This document shows positions 6,841-16,112 of a stretch of 64,000 bases of DNA, one piece after another (within the stretch, counting starts at the first letter, position 1; each line of letters starts with the position of its first letter). The stretch is from JBCBKU01 sp965267475 (GTDB taxonomy: Bacteria; Pseudomonadota; Alphaproteobacteria; Rhodobacterales; Rhodobacteraceae), in contig OZ254079.1 in NCBI GenBank assembly GCA_965267475.1, forward strand, positions 3,100,001-3,164,000, in the 5' to 3' direction. A program made the translations under genes and the position numbers. The notes below the pieces were generated by a model. The model was not told where the DNA came from. It saw only the letters and a list, made by a program, of their open reading frames with translations, and ran no database searches.

Positions 6841-9693
6841 TCACTCTGCCGCGTCGAGGTATTCCTCAAGCGGCGGACAGGTACAGACAAGGTGCCGGTC
6901 GCCATAGGCATTGTCGACCCGGTTGACCGGCGGCCAGTACTTGTCGACCCGGAAGGCCCCTGCCGGATAGCATCCTTCCTCGCGGCTATAAGGCCGGTCC
7001 CAGTCGCCGATCAGATCCTCGACTGTGTGCGGTGCCCGCTTCAGTGGATTGTTTTCGGCATCGATCCGGCCTTCCTCAATCGCGCGGATCTCTTCGCGGA
7101 TGGCCAGCATCGCATCGCAAAACCGGTCCAACTCGGCCTTCGTCTCACTTTCCGTGGGCTCGACCATAAGCGTGCCCGCAACGGGCCAGGACATGGTGGG
7201 GGCGTGAAATCCGTTGTCGATCAAACGCTTGGCGATGTCATCGACCGTCACGCCGACTTCCGCAAAGGGGCGTGTGTCCAGGATGCATTCATGCGCCACC
7301 CGCCCCGAAGTTCCCCGGAACAAAACGTCATAAGCCCCGTCCAGCCGCGCCGCGACATAGTTGGCCGCCAGGATCGCAACTTTGGTGGCCTGCGTCAGCC
7401 CATCGCCGCCCATCAGCAGGCAATAAGCCCAGGAAATCGGCAGGATCGAGGCTGACCCATATGGCGCCGCCGAGACTGGCCCCTCGCTACCGCCCGTCTC
7501 GGGATGGCCGGGCAAATGCGGCGCCAAATGCGCCTTCACCCCGATCGGCCCCATGCCCGGACCGCCGCCGCCATGGGGAATGCAAAACGTCTTGTGTAGG
7601 TTCAAATGGCTGACATCCGCGCCAATTTCACCCGGCTTGGCCAGCCCGACCAGCGCGTTCAGGTTGGCCCCGTCCAGATAGACCTGGCCCCCGAATTCGT
7701 GGGTGACGTCGCAAACTTCACGAACGGTTTCCTCGAAGACGCCGTGGGTCGAGGGATAGGTGATCATGCAGGCCGCCAGCCGGTCCCCCGCTGCTTCGGC
7801 CTTGGCCCGGAAGTCGGCCAGATCGATGTCGCCATTTTCGGCTGAAGCGACGACGACCACCTCCATCCCCGCCATCTGGGCCGAAGCAGGGTTCGTGCCA
7901 TGGGCAGACACCGGGATCAGACAGATGTTTCGATCCAGATCCCCCCGGCTGCGATGATAGGCGGCAATGGTCAAGAGCCCGGCATATTCGCCTTGCGCGC
8001 CCGAATTGGGTTGCATCGACATCGCGTCGTAACCCGTGATCACGCAAAGCTTTTCCGACAGATCCTCCAGCAATTCCTGGTATCCGCGCGTCTGGTCTTC
8101 CGGCGCAAACGGATGGATGTTCGAAAACTCGGGCCAGGTGATCGGCATCATCTCGACCGCGGCGTTCAGTTTCATGGTGCAGGACCCAAGCGGGATCATG
8201 GCCCGGTCCAGCGCCAGATCCCGGTCGGCCAGACGGCGCATATAGCGCATCATCTCGGTCTCGGCGCGGTTGTGGTGAAAGGTCGGATGGGTCAGGTAAT
8301 CGGTCACGCGGACAAGTTCGGCGGGCACCCGATGATAATCCGCCTCGAAATCCGTCCGCTTGAAACTCAGCCCAAAAGCGCGCCACACGGCTTCAAGTGT
8401 TGCGGGGCGCACCGTTTCGTCAACCGTCAGACCGATCTTCGTCTCGCCCACCTTCCGGAAATTAATCCGTTCGGCCAAACCGGCCTGCATAATCACACCT
8501 TGCAGCGCTCCGACCTCAACCGTGATCGTGTCAAAGAAAGTGTCAGGTTCCACGGTGAAGCCGCCGGCTTCCAGCCCCCGCGCCAACCGGTCGGTTTTCC
8601 GGTGGATCCGCTGGGCGATGGCCTTCAACCCTTTGGGTCCGTGGAAGACTGCATAGAAGGACGCCATGACTGCCAAAAGCGCCTGCGCAGTGCAGACATT
8701 CGACGTCGCCTTTTCGCGCCGAATATGCTGTTCCCGCGTCTGGAGCGACAAGCGATAGGCCTTGTTGCCCCGCGCATCGACAGAAACGCCGACCAACCGC
8801 CCGGGCATCGACCGCTTATAGGCGTCGCGGCAGGCCATATAGGCCGCATGAGGACCACCAAAGCCCAGGGGCACACCGAACCGCTGGGTCGAACCGACAG
8901 CTATATCGGCCCCCATGGCACCCGGTTCCTTCAGAAGCGTCAGCATCAGGGGATCGGCGATCACAATCCCAAGCGCTTTTTCCGCGTGAAGCGCCGAGAT
9001 CGGTTCGGAAAAATCGCGTATGTGCCCATAGGTGCCCGGATATTGGAAAATCGCCGCAAAGACCGAGGCCGGATCCAGATCCTCAGGCGCGCCTACGATC
9101 ACCTCGATCCCTAAAGGCGCCGCCCGCGTCTTCATCACTTCGATATTCTGCGGGTGGCAGTTTTCATCGATAAAGAACGCACGTGCCTTCGATTTCGACA
9201 CGCGCTCTGCCATGGCCATGGCTTCCGCCGCCGCCGTTGCCTCATCCAGTAGCGATGCATTGGCAACCTCCAGCCCCGTAAGATCCGAGATCATGGTCTG
9301 ATAGTTCAAAAGCGCCTCAAGCCGCCCCTGGCTGATCTCGGGTTGATAGGGCGTGTAAGCCGTGTACCAGGCCGGGTTTTCCAGGATATTTCGCTGGATC
9401 GCAGGCGGTGTGACCGTCCCGTGATAGCCCTGCCCGATCATCGTGGTGAAGACCTTGTTCTTCTTCGCCACTTTCCGCATGTGCCAGATCAACTCACGCT
9501 CAGATTTCGGTTTTTCGAACACCAATGGCTCAGCCTGCCGGATCGATGCAGGCACCGTCTGATCAATCAACCGGTCAAGCCCCTCAACACCCAGCACCTC
9601 GAACATCTCGTCCATTTCCTCGGGCGACGGTCCGATATGGCGCCTGTTGGCGAAATCGTAAGGCAGGTAGTCCGTGGGCTCGAAAGGCATCAT
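6841..9693 (-). CDS. gcvP: Glycine dehydrogenase (decarboxylating), P-protein
   Basis: 950 residues, full-length single-chain P-protein of the glycine cleavage system. It decarboxylates glycine with PLP and passes the aminomethyl group to the lipoyl arm of GcvH. The PLP-lysine segment NLHKTFCIPHGGGGPGMG lies near residue 690, and PPAIQRNILENPAWYTAYTP near residue 100 is a hallmark. It is the last gene of gcvT-gcvH-gcvP, separated from gcvH by 73 bases that contain a GC-rich hairpin. Two ATGs lie side by side at 9693 and 9690; either could be used. Expression should follow the glycine riboswitch upstream of gcvT. Confidence 0.97.
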   Translation of the reverse strand: MMPFEPTDYLPYDFANRRHIGPSPEEMDEMFEVLGVEGLDRLIDQTVPASIRQAEPLVFEKPKSERELIWHMRKVAKKNKVFTTMIGQGYHGTVTPPAIQRNILENPAWYTAYTPYQPEISQGRLEALLNYQTMISDLTGLEVANASLLDEATAAAEAMAMAERVSKSKARAFFIDENCHPQNIEVMKTRAAPLGIEVIVGAPEDLDPASVFAAIFQYPGTYGHIRDFSEPISALHAEKALGIVIADPLMLTLLKEPGAMGADIAVGSTQRFGVPLGFGGPHAAYMACRDAYKRSMPGRLVGVSVDARGNKAYRLSLQTREQHIRREKATSNVCTAQALLAVMASFYAVFHGPKGLKAIAQRIHRKTDRLARGLEAGGFTVEPDTFFDTITVEVGALQGVIMQAGLAERINFRKVGETKIGLTVDETVRPATLEAVWRAFGLSFKRTDFEADYHRVPAELVRVTDYLTHPTFHHNRAETEMMRYMRRLADRDLALDRAMIPLGSCTMKLNAAVEMMPITWPEFSNIHPFAPEDQTRGYQELLEDLSEKLCVITGYDAMSMQPNSGAQGEYAGLLTIAAYHRSRGDLDRNICLIPVSAHGTNPASAQMAGMEVVVVASAENGDIDLADFRAKAEAAGDRLAACMITYPSTHGVFEETVREVCDVTHEFGGQVYLDGANLNALVGLAKPGEIGADVSHLNLHKTFCIPHGGGGPGMGPIGVKAHLAPHLPGHPETGGSEGPVSAAPYGSASILPISWAYCLLMGGDGLTQATKVAILAANYVAARLDGAYDVLFRGTSGRVAHECILDTRPFAEVGVTVDDIAKRLIDNGFHAPTMSWPVAGTLMVEPTESETKAELDRFCDAMLAIREEIRAIEEGRIDAENNPLKRAPHTVEDLIGDWDRPYSREEGCYPAGAFRVDKYWPPVNRVDNAYGDRHLVCTCPPLEEYLDAAE

Positions 9694-9714
9694 ATGTCTC
9701 CGCTAAGACGTCGT

Positions 9715-9766
9715 CTTCATCTTGGCCAAAATACTCCCGCCGGAGGCGTCCGCCGCCGGCAAAGGT
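9715..9766 (-). repeat. GC hairpin plus GTATTT-GGCCAAGA tail in gcvH-gcvP gap
   Basis: On the minus strand a GCCGG...CCGGC hairpin is followed by GGAGTATTTTGGCCAAGATG and AAG (complement of 9715-9737). A closely similar tail follows another GC hairpin after leuA (27488-27511). Same order, hairpin then tail, suggests one family of 3' elements. Its place inside an operon suggests a partial terminator or processing site that sets the gcvH to gcvP ratio (inference). Confidence 0.5.
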
Positions 9767-10126
9767 TCACTCGATCAGGTCTTTATAGGCGTCCTCGTCC
9801 AGATAATCGTCGACCACGCTCAGATCATCGACCTTGATCTTGAAGAACCAGGCATCGCCCGTCGGGTCCTCGTTCACCGTGCCCGGTGCGTCGACCAGGG
9901 CCTCGTTGACTTCGACGATCTCGCCATCCACCGGCGCCACGATGTCGGACGCGGCCTTGACCGATTCAATCACGACGATCTCATCGCCCTTGGCGACCTG
10001 CGTCTCGACCTCGGGCAGTTCAATGAACACCACATCGCCCAATTGCTCGGCGGCATAGTCCGTGATCCCAACCACGATCAGATCGCCATCGACCCTTAGC
10101 CATTCATGATCTTCGGTGTATTTCAT
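9767..10126 (-). CDS. gcvH: Glycine cleavage system H protein
   Basis: 119 residues, the usual length. It carries the lipoyl group that shuttles the aminomethyl moiety between GcvP, GcvT and dihydrolipoamide dehydrogenase. The lipoylated lysine is K57 in VVIESVKAASDI, and VGITDYAAEQLGDVVFIELP is the conserved N-terminal part. ATG at 10126 is chosen because the family begins KYTEDHEW; an open extension upstream would run into gcvT. It lies 16 bases after gcvT and is co-transcribed with it. Confidence 0.97.
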   Translation of the reverse strand: MKYTEDHEWLRVDGDLIVVGITDYAAEQLGDVVFIELPEVETQVAKGDEIVVIESVKAASDIVAPVDGEIVEVNEALVDAPGTVNEDPTGDAWFFKIKVDDLSVVDDYLDEDAYKDLIE

Positions 10127-10142
10127 AACGCGTCTTCCCTGC

Positions 10143-11273
10143 TTAGCGTTTGTAGTTTCCTGAATGCACAGGGCCATCGGCCACCTGTACCGGCAGCCGC
10201 TTTCCCCGCACCTCTCCGAAAAGTCTCGCCCCTGGGCCTGCGAAGTCAACGGCGACATAGCCCATGGCCACCGGCCCGCCATGTGACGGACCAAAGGCGC
10301 CCGATGTGACAGCACCGACGGGCGCACCGCCAGCCTCTTCGGCGAAAATCTCGGTCCCGGCCCGCATCGGCGCCCGGCCCTCGGGCACCAGGATCACGCG
10401 ACGCCGTTCCGCGCCTTCGGCAATCTCGCGCATGATCCGTTCCGCACCGGGAAAGCCCCCCTCGCGTGTACCGCCGGGTTTTCGGGCCTTCTGGATCCCC
10501 CAAAGCAGATCCGCCTCAACCGGAGACGTCGCGGCATCAATGTCAGACCCGTAGAGGCAAAGCCCCGCTTCCAGCCGCAGACTGTCGCGCGCGCCCAATC
10601 CGATGGGCGCGACCGAACCATCTGCCAACAAGGCTTCAGCCAACCCCTCCGCCTGATCCGTGGCCACCGAGATCTCATACCCGTCCTCCCCGGTATAGCC
10701 CGAGCGCGACACCCAGAGATCACCAAAATCAGACGGCAGAACGGCAACATCCATGAACCGCATCGATGCGGCATTTTGGGTCATGCCCGCCAGGACCTGC
10801 TCTGCCGCGGGCCCTTGCAGCGCCAAAAGCGCCCGGTCCGCCCAGGTCACGTCGCAGGCAGGCAATCCAGCTTGAAGCCTGTGAAAGTCAGCCTCCTTGC
10901 AGGCCGCGTTCACGACCAGGAAAAGATGATCGCCGCGGTTGGCGACCATCAGATCATCTTCGATACCGCCCGCCGCATTGGTGAAAAACCCATAGCGCTG
11001 GCGACCTTCCTTCAGACCAAGAATGTCCTGCGGCAAAAGGGCTTCCAGCGCCAGCGCCGCCTCGGCCACATCGCCGGATTTTGGCGTGACAAGGATCTGC
11101 CCCATATGGCTGACGTCGAACAACCCGGCCTCGGCCCGGCAATGCAGATGTTCTTTCATCACGCCAAGCGGATACTGAACCGGCATCTCATAGCCCGCGA
11201 AAGGCACCATCTTCGCGCCCAGCCGTTCATGCAGCCCGTGCAACACCGTTTTCCGAAGCGTTTCGCCCGCCAT
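10143..11273 (-). CDS. gcvT: Aminomethyltransferase, glycine cleavage T protein
   Basis: 376 residues. It transfers the methylene carbon from GcvH to tetrahydrofolate and releases ammonia. MVPFAGYEMPVQYP near residue 20 and FDVSHMGQI near residue 50 are typical, as is SGYTGEDGYEI further on; the C-terminal barrel runs through GGPVAMGYV. It is the first gene of the minus-strand gcvTHP operon and lies directly downstream of a tandem glycine riboswitch, which fits glycine-induced expression. Confidence 0.97.
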   Translation of the reverse strand: MAGETLRKTVLHGLHERLGAKMVPFAGYEMPVQYPLGVMKEHLHCRAEAGLFDVSHMGQILVTPKSGDVAEAALALEALLPQDILGLKEGRQRYGFFTNAAGGIEDDLMVANRGDHLFLVVNAACKEADFHRLQAGLPACDVTWADRALLALQGPAAEQVLAGMTQNAASMRFMDVAVLPSDFGDLWVSRSGYTGEDGYEISVATDQAEGLAEALLADGSVAPIGLGARDSLRLEAGLCLYGSDIDAATSPVEADLLWGIQKARKPGGTREGGFPGAERIMREIAEGAERRRVILVPEGRAPMRAGTEIFAEEAGGAPVGAVTSGAFGPSHGGPVAMGYVAVDFAGPGARLFGEVRGKRLPVQVADGPVHSGNYKR

Positions 11274-11341
11274 CGCTTTTCCCCTTCAGCCGGGGCGCTT
11301 GGCCGACCGGCACCGTTCCGGGCGTGATCCGCCCGACGATG

Positions 11342-11486
11342 CCCCCTCTGTCCTTTCGCCTGAGATCGTTATCCCTTCGGCGCCCCATCCGGGGTCTCTC
11401 CAGAGTTCTCCAAATCAGCGGTCCGGTGGCCTGAGAGTTTACCGGGGCGGTTGCTCCTTCGGCATCGGTTTCCCGATTCTCCCGCT
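11342..11486 (-). promoter_or_regulatory. Tandem glycine riboswitch upstream of gcvT
   Basis: Read on the minus strand, two glycine aptamers follow each other. Aptamer 1 has GGGAGAATCGG, then GCCGAAGGAGCAA, AAACTCTCAGGC and a CCGGACCG part. Aptamer 2 has GGAGAGACCC, then GCCGAAGGGATAACGA, TCTCAGGCGAAAGGACAGAG and GGG. The paired GCCGAAGG and CTCAGGC cores are the known ligand-binding core of the class. It ends about 70 bases before the gcvT start; glycine binding is expected to switch the operon on. Confidence 0.95.
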
Positions 11487-11568
11487 GACTTGGACCATTC
11501 CGATAGGCCAAGCCGCGCATCCGATCAAGCCCTTGCGTTTTGCGGCCCGGTGGGCGACCCGTGATCGC

Positions 11569-12129
11569 ATGTGGACGGACTATGTCTTTGGCTATGGCTC
11601 GCTCGTGAACCGGGCGACGCATGAGTATCCGGATGTGCAGCCCGCGACGCTGCATGGGTGGCGACGGGTGTGGCGGCACACACCGCTGCGCCGGGTCGCC
11701 TATCTGACCGTCGAACCGGACGACAGCACCGATATCGAAGGCGTGACCTTCGGGGTGCGTGACACGGACTGGCCAGATCTGACGGAACGGGAAGCCGCTT
11801 ATGTCACGACCACACCAGACCATGTCTCGCCGCGACCGGACGCGCGGCTTCACCTGTATCACATTCCGGATGGCCATCACGGACCCCCGACCGGACAGGG
11901 TCCCGTGGTCCTGAGCTACCTCGATACCGTCGTGAAAGGGTTCCTGGACCTTTACGGGGAAGAGGGCGTGGCCCGCTTCTTCATGACGACAACTGGATGG
12001 GAAGGCGGCATTTTGGACGACCGCACAGCCCCGCGATACAGCCGACACACGGAACTCACGGCCGATGAGACAAGGCTGGTCGACCACCACCTCGCCCGAC
12101 TATCTGCGGTGATGCACCAGTTGGACTAG
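11569..12129 (+). CDS. Gamma-glutamylcyclotransferase (AIG2-like)
   Basis: 186 residues of the GGCT fold. The substrate loop YVFGYGSLVN at the N-terminus is diagnostic; this family opens or cyclises gamma-glutamyl amides such as those from glutathione turnover. ATG at 11569 is chosen since the motif follows within four residues; the upstream in-frame extension overlaps the glycine riboswitch and is not coding. Its 3' end overlaps the convergent MATE gene by about 30 bases. Cytosolic, no signal peptide. Exact substrate not resolved. Confidence 0.8.
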   Translation: MWTDYVFGYGSLVNRATHEYPDVQPATLHGWRRVWRHTPLRRVAYLTVEPDDSTDIEGVTFGVRDTDWPDLTEREAAYVTTTPDHVSPRPDARLHLYHIPDGHHGPPTGQGPVVLSYLDTVVKGFLDLYGEEGVARFFMTTTGWEGGILDDRTAPRYSRHTELTADETRLVDHHLARLSAVMHQLD

Positions 12130-13494
12130 ACGGCCATCGCGGGCGAAAACCTTCTTCTCATGTTCGTGGTTCGGATCAGCCATTACGCGCGCGGCCAGCC
12201 ACCAGCTGATCAGCCCGAACACGATCCCGCCCACCGCCTGCCCGATCAGGACCCCCGGCGCCCCATACCAGGACGCGAACAGAATGACCGGCGGAATTGT
12301 TCCCAATGTGTGGCGACCCCAGTTCACCCAGGTGGAATAATACGGATGGCCCAGGTTATTATACGCCGCATTCGCCACGAAAATCAGTCCGTTAAAGAAA
12401 AATGCTAAAGCAAGCGGCCCACAGAACAGGAAGACCAGATCGCGGGCCAAGCTGGGCTCGGTGATCCCGAAAAGACCGGCTATCGGCCATCGGAGGGCGA
12501 ACAAGGCAGCCGAGATCAGAACGACGACAACGCCCGTGAAGATCAACCCGTCGCGAAACGCCCCTTGCACCCGATCCTGTTTTCCGGCGCCGAAGTTCTG
12601 TCCGATGATCGGCCCGATGGCGCCCGACAGGGCAAAAAGTACTCCGAAGGCCACCGGTGTGATCCGGGCCACGATGGCCATGCCGGCCACCGCATCTTCG
12701 CCGTACTCGGCCATGGATCGCGTGACATAGGCCTGCCCGATAGGCGTGGCGAGCTGTGTCAAGATCGCCGGGAAGGCGATGGTCAGGATTGCCGGGAAGT
12801 CTTCACGGAACTGCGGCGGGGTCGGCCTGGGCAAACCGCCATAGAATTTGAAGATCGGATAGATCGCGGCATAGGCGATCCCGATCCGGGCGCAGACGCT
12901 GGCGATGGCGGCGCCCTGCAATTCCAGCCCCAGACCGAAGATGAAAATCGGGTCCAGGACGGCATTGATCACACCGGCCCAGACGGTCGCCATCATTGCG
13001 CGGCGCGCATCGCCATGGGCCCGCAGGATGGCGCTGCCGACCATACCGATGATCAAAAGCGGCAAGGACGGCACGATGATCGACAGATAGCTCGAAGCAA
13101 GATCCAGCGTGACGCCGGAAGCCCCCATAAGCGCCGCCAGAGGCCGGATGTTCACCCATACGACGGCGGCAAAGATGGCCCCGAAGACCACGCCATACAA
13201 AAGCGATGTGGCCGCCCGGCGCCCAGCCTTCTGTTCGTCACCCTCGCCCAGCGCGCGGGCCACCAGCGCACCCGCAGCGATGGCCATGCCGATCCCAAAG
13301 GAAGACGTGAAAAACAGGATCGCACCGGCATATCCCACCGCCGCCGCCAGCTCTTCTCGCCCCAACATCGAGATGAAGACCATATCGACCAGATCGACGA
13401 GGAAAATCGCCATCAGCCCGATCGAGGCCGTCAGCGACATCACCGTTATGTGCCGAAACAGACTGCCTTCCAGGAATTTCGCTTGCTCTGCCAT
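12100..13494 (-). CDS. MATE family efflux transporter
   Basis: 464 residues with about 12 hydrophobic segments, the MATE norm. The family pattern is seen in GLMAIFLVDLVDMVFISMLG near the first membrane helix and GAIGPIIGQNFGAGK in the second half. It should export cationic compounds using a sodium or proton gradient at the inner membrane. It lies 41 bases downstream of a MerR-type regulator on the same strand, so MerR-MATE looks like a drug-responsive unit. Its last 30 bases overlap the convergent cyclotransferase gene. Confidence 0.92.
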   Translation of the reverse strand: MAEQAKFLEGSLFRHITVMSLTASIGLMAIFLVDLVDMVFISMLGREELAAAVGYAGAILFFTSSFGIGMAIAAGALVARALGEGDEQKAGRRAATSLLYGVVFGAIFAAVVWVNIRPLAALMGASGVTLDLASSYLSIIVPSLPLLIIGMVGSAILRAHGDARRAMMATVWAGVINAVLDPIFIFGLGLELQGAAIASVCARIGIAYAAIYPIFKFYGGLPRPTPPQFREDFPAILTIAFPAILTQLATPIGQAYVTRSMAEYGEDAVAGMAIVARITPVAFGVLFALSGAIGPIIGQNFGAGKQDRVQGAFRDGLIFTGVVVVLISAALFALRWPIAGLFGITEPSLARDLVFLFCGPLALAFFFNGLIFVANAAYNNLGHPYYSTWVNWGRHTLGTIPPVILFASWYGAPGVLIGQAVGGIVFGLISWWLAARVMADPNHEHEKKVFARDGRLVQLVHHRR

Positions 13495-13535
13495 ACCGTC
13501 CCCTCTGGCGAGATTGCGCCAAAGTCAGGCGCGGC

Positions 13536-13892
13536 TCAACCCGGTGCGCGACGAAGGGCCGTGCGCGTGTCCTTCAACGTCTTCAGGAACATGCGCGACC
13601 GGCGGATCCGTGTTTCGACCTCTGCAATTTTCTCGGCGAGAAAGTCATCACCATCAAAGTCGTCATCAGCGGCCAGGATCTGATGAAAGAACACCGTCAG
13701 GTCCGACAGGCTCATTCCGGCGGCTTGAGCGTCGCGGATCAGATCCAGCGTGAAGACCGTTTCTTCGGAATAGTCGCGGTATGTGTTGCTGGCACCGGCT
13801 TCGGCGTCGGACTGGATCAATCCCGCCTTCTCGTAAAACCGGATCGTGTCGCGGCTCGTCCCGGTTCGCTTCGCCAGTTCGCCAATGCGCAT
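13536..13892 (-). CDS. MerR family transcriptional regulator
   Basis: 118 residues. N-terminal winged helix MRIGELAKRTGTSRDTIRFY with EKAGLI (residues 1-26) is the canonical MerR DNA-binding start, followed by the coiled-coil dimerisation helix. There are no cysteines, so it is not a CueR/ZntR-type metal sensor; its short C-terminus also lacks a drug-binding domain. ATG at 13892 is chosen at the conserved start, although ATGs at 13919 and 13910 are in frame. It sits immediately upstream of the MATE gene and divergent from a zinc-ribbon gene, with a palindromic promoter between. Confidence 0.92.
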   Translation of the reverse strand: MRIGELAKRTGTSRDTIRFYEKAGLIQSDAEAGASNTYRDYSEETVFTLDLIRDAQAAGMSLSDLTVFFHQILAADDDFDGDDFLAEKIAEVETRIRRSRMFLKTLKDTRTALRRAPG

Positions 13893-13902
13893 GCACGCCA
13901 CC

Positions 13903-13939
13903 AAAACCATTGACTCCACTCCATGGTTTTACCTAGGTT
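13903..13939 (+). promoter_or_regulatory. MerR-type operator/promoter in divergent region
   Basis: A perfect inverted repeat AAAACCAT (13903-13910) / ATGGTTTT (13923-13930) with a 12-base spacer. On the plus strand a TTGACT -35 box (13910-13915) and a TAGGTT -10 box (13934-13939) lie 18 bases apart with the dyad between them, the arrangement that MerR regulators use to untwist long-spacer promoters. It would drive the zinc-ribbon gene; an overlapping divergent promoter for the MerR gene is likely. Confidence 0.55.
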
Positions 13940-13968
13940 CGTGCCAATTGCAACAGGAAGGACTGGCT

Positions 13969-14226
13969 GTGGCGAAACGGTGTGAAAGCTGCGGGATGCC
14001 GTTGAAGAAGGATCCAGCGGGCGGCGGAACCGAAGCGGATGGAACCCGCTCGGATCAGTATTGCTCGCTCTGTTACGAAGCGGGCGCATTCCGGCATCCG
14101 GATGTATCCGTGAATGAGTTTCAGGCCCATTGCGTCAAGGCGCTCGTGGACAAGGGCATGCCCCGCATCATGGCGTGGTTGTTCACACGCGAAATTCCGA
14201 ACCTTCCGCGTTGGAAAAACGCCTAA
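13969..14226 (+). CDS. Small zinc-ribbon protein
   Basis: 85 residues. Two Cys-x2-Cys pairs, C5/C8 (RCESCGMPL) and C32/C35 (QYCSLCYEAG), form a zinc ribbon like the Zn_ribbon_2 family; the second half is a helical domain of unknown role. GTG at 13969 is chosen because AGGAAGGA at 13955-13962 sits six bases upstream and the protein then starts just before the first Cys pair. It is divergent from merR and probably under its control. Its stop overlaps the convergent gltX end. Function unknown; the family often accompanies stress regulators. Confidence 0.75.
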   Translation: MAKRCESCGMPLKKDPAGGGTEADGTRSDQYCSLCYEAGAFRHPDVSVNEFQAHCVKALVDKGMPRIMAWLFTREIPNLPRWKNA

Positions 14227-15542
14227 ACCTTTGGTTTCGATTGCAGAAGCGGTAGAACTTCGGCCATCTCGGGCCCGCGCGTACGACCGGTGATGGCGTG
14301 GCGCAAAGGCATGAACAGCCCCTTGCCCTTCCGTCCCGTCGCCTCTTTCACCGCGCTGGTCCAGGTGGACCATGTATCAGGCCCGTAAGGCGGATCGGCG
14401 AGCATTCCGAAGGCTTCCGCGACAAACGCGCGATCTTCGTCGGCGATCGCGGGCGTAGCGTTGCCCTGGAATACCGACCACCAGTCAGCGATCTTGGCGC
14501 GGGTATCGACGTTTTCATGGACGACGCCCCAAAAGGCTTCGGCCAATTCGGTGGGGATACCAGCCTTAGCGATATCCTCCGCTACCGCGGAAAACGGTAA
14601 TCCCGCGATCACCCGGGCCGACAAAGGGCCCAGATCCTCGGCATCGAATTTCGTTGGCGCTGCCCCGAATTTCGACAAATCGAACCCGGCGACAAGATCG
14701 TCCATCGAGGCCGCAACTTCGACGCCATCTGATGACCCGAGCCGCGCCATGAGGCTTAGGATCGCCATGGGTTCGACCCCATTTGCGCGCATGTCGCGCA
14801 GGGACAGCGTACCAAGCCGCTTCGACAGTGCTTCGCCTTGCGGTCCGGTCAAAAGCGAATGATGCGCAAAACGCGGGGCGGTTCCGCCCAAGGCTGCGAT
14901 GATCTGGATTTGGGTTGCCGTATTGGTCACGTGATCTGACCCGCGCACCACATCGGTGATCCCCATCTCGGTGTCATCGACGACCGAGGCAATCGTATAA
15001 AGAACCTGACCATCGCCCCGGATCAGCACGGGATCCGAGACGCTGGCCGCATCGATTGAGAGATCGCCCAAGATGCCGTCGGTCCATTCGATCCGCTCAT
15101 GATCCAGCTTGAACCGCCAATGGCCGCCTCTTTCAGCGCGAAGTGCGTCCTTTTCCGCGTCCGACAGCGACAAAGCCGCACGGTCATAAACCGGCGGACG
15201 GCCCATGTTCAGTTGCTTCTTCCGCTTCAGGTCCAGTTCCGTGGGCGTCTCAAACGCCTCGTAAAGCCGTCCCGATGCCCGCATCTCATCAGCCGCCGCC
15301 GCATAGCGATCAAGGCGGGTCGACTGGGTTTCTTCCCGATCCCATTCAAGGCCAAGCCATTCCAGGTCTTCCCGGATCGCATCCGCAAACTCTTGCGTCG
15401 ACCGTTCCGGATCCGTGTCGTCCATCCGCAGAATAAAGGTGCCGCCCGCTTTCCGCGCGATCAGATAGTTGAACAGCGCCGCGCGCAGGTTGCCGATATG
15501 CAGGTAACCGGTGGGCGACGGGGCGAAACGGGTGGTGGTCAT
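14223..15542 (-). CDS. gltX: Glutamyl-tRNA synthetase
   Basis: 439 residues, class I synthetase. RFAPSPTGYLHIGN at residues 5-18 contains the HIGH-type motif (HIGN), and ALSKR near residue 235 is the KMSKS equivalent. This is a short form, and alphaproteobacteria often carry two gltX copies, one of which charges tRNA-Gln for later amidation; which copy this is cannot be decided here. ATG at 15542 is chosen because the catalytic start follows directly. Convergent with the zinc-ribbon gene. Confidence 0.93.
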   Translation of the reverse strand: MTTTRFAPSPTGYLHIGNLRAALFNYLIARKAGGTFILRMDDTDPERSTQEFADAIREDLEWLGLEWDREETQSTRLDRYAAAADEMRASGRLYEAFETPTELDLKRKKQLNMGRPPVYDRAALSLSDAEKDALRAERGGHWRFKLDHERIEWTDGILGDLSIDAASVSDPVLIRGDGQVLYTIASVVDDTEMGITDVVRGSDHVTNTATQIQIIAALGGTAPRFAHHSLLTGPQGEALSKRLGTLSLRDMRANGVEPMAILSLMARLGSSDGVEVAASMDDLVAGFDLSKFGAAPTKFDAEDLGPLSARVIAGLPFSAVAEDIAKAGIPTELAEAFWGVVHENVDTRAKIADWWSVFQGNATPAIADEDRAFVAEAFGMLADPPYGPDTWSTWTSAVKEATGRKGKGLFMPLRHAITGRTRGPEMAEVLPLLQSKPKV

Positions 15543-15604
15543 GGGCGGCGCTCCTTGGGCGGGTTCCTGTTCCACAACCGCCAGGTTTTGTCCATAAGGG
15601 CCCT

Positions 15605-16009
15605 ATGGATTGGAGCGAGAAACACGCCCCGTCAGCGACGGATATCGAGGCTTTGGCTGACGCCGCTATCGCGGACCTGCCGGAAGTTTATCGGGCCGAA
15701 GCGGCGAAAGTCGTCTTGCGCGTCGAAGAGGTCGCCACCGAGGACATGATGGAAGAGCTTGGTCTTGCCGATGCGTTCGAGCTGACCGGGCTTTACGACG
15801 GCATACCCCTGACCCAGAAATCCATCGCCGACCAACCCGTGCAACCTGACACGATATGGCTGTTCCGACGGGCGATCCTGGATGAATGGATTGATCGCGG
15901 CAATGTCGGGCTCGGCACCCTGGTTGCGCATGTCTATGTGCACGAACTTGCCCATCACTTTGGCTGGTCGGATGCCGACATCGCCAAGATCGATCCCTGG
16001 TGGGAATAG
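15605..16009 (+). CDS. Metallopeptidase family protein (zincin)
   Basis: 134 residues. HVYVHELAHHFGWSDADI contains a His-Glu-x-x-His zinc site (H113, E114, H117). This matches the short zincin_1 family of putative Zn-dependent proteases common in alphaproteobacteria. No signal peptide or membrane segment, so cytosolic. Divergent from gltX by 62 bases. Substrate and physiological role unknown. Confidence 0.88.
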   Translation: MDWSEKHAPSATDIEALADAAIADLPEVYRAEAAKVVLRVEEVATEDMMEELGLADAFELTGLYDGIPLTQKSIADQPVQPDTIWLFRRAILDEWIDRGNVGLGTLVAHVYVHELAHHFGWSDADIAKIDPWWE

Positions 16010-16112
16010 ACGCCCTGCGCAAACCACACGCAATTGTGCGGAATCAGCATATGTCCGGTTGGTAAGATCGCCCTACCTTACTCTGACACCAATCTCGGCA
16101 GGGAGATGCACG

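Noticed and set aside
7900..9114. 404-codon plus-strand frame inside gcvP
   Set aside because: Antisense shadow of the full-length P-protein gene; translation is Arg/His-rich without domain features.
11299..11568. N-terminal extension of the cyclotransferase over the upstream region
   Set aside because: That DNA is the antisense of the glycine riboswitch, and the conserved protein starts at 11569.
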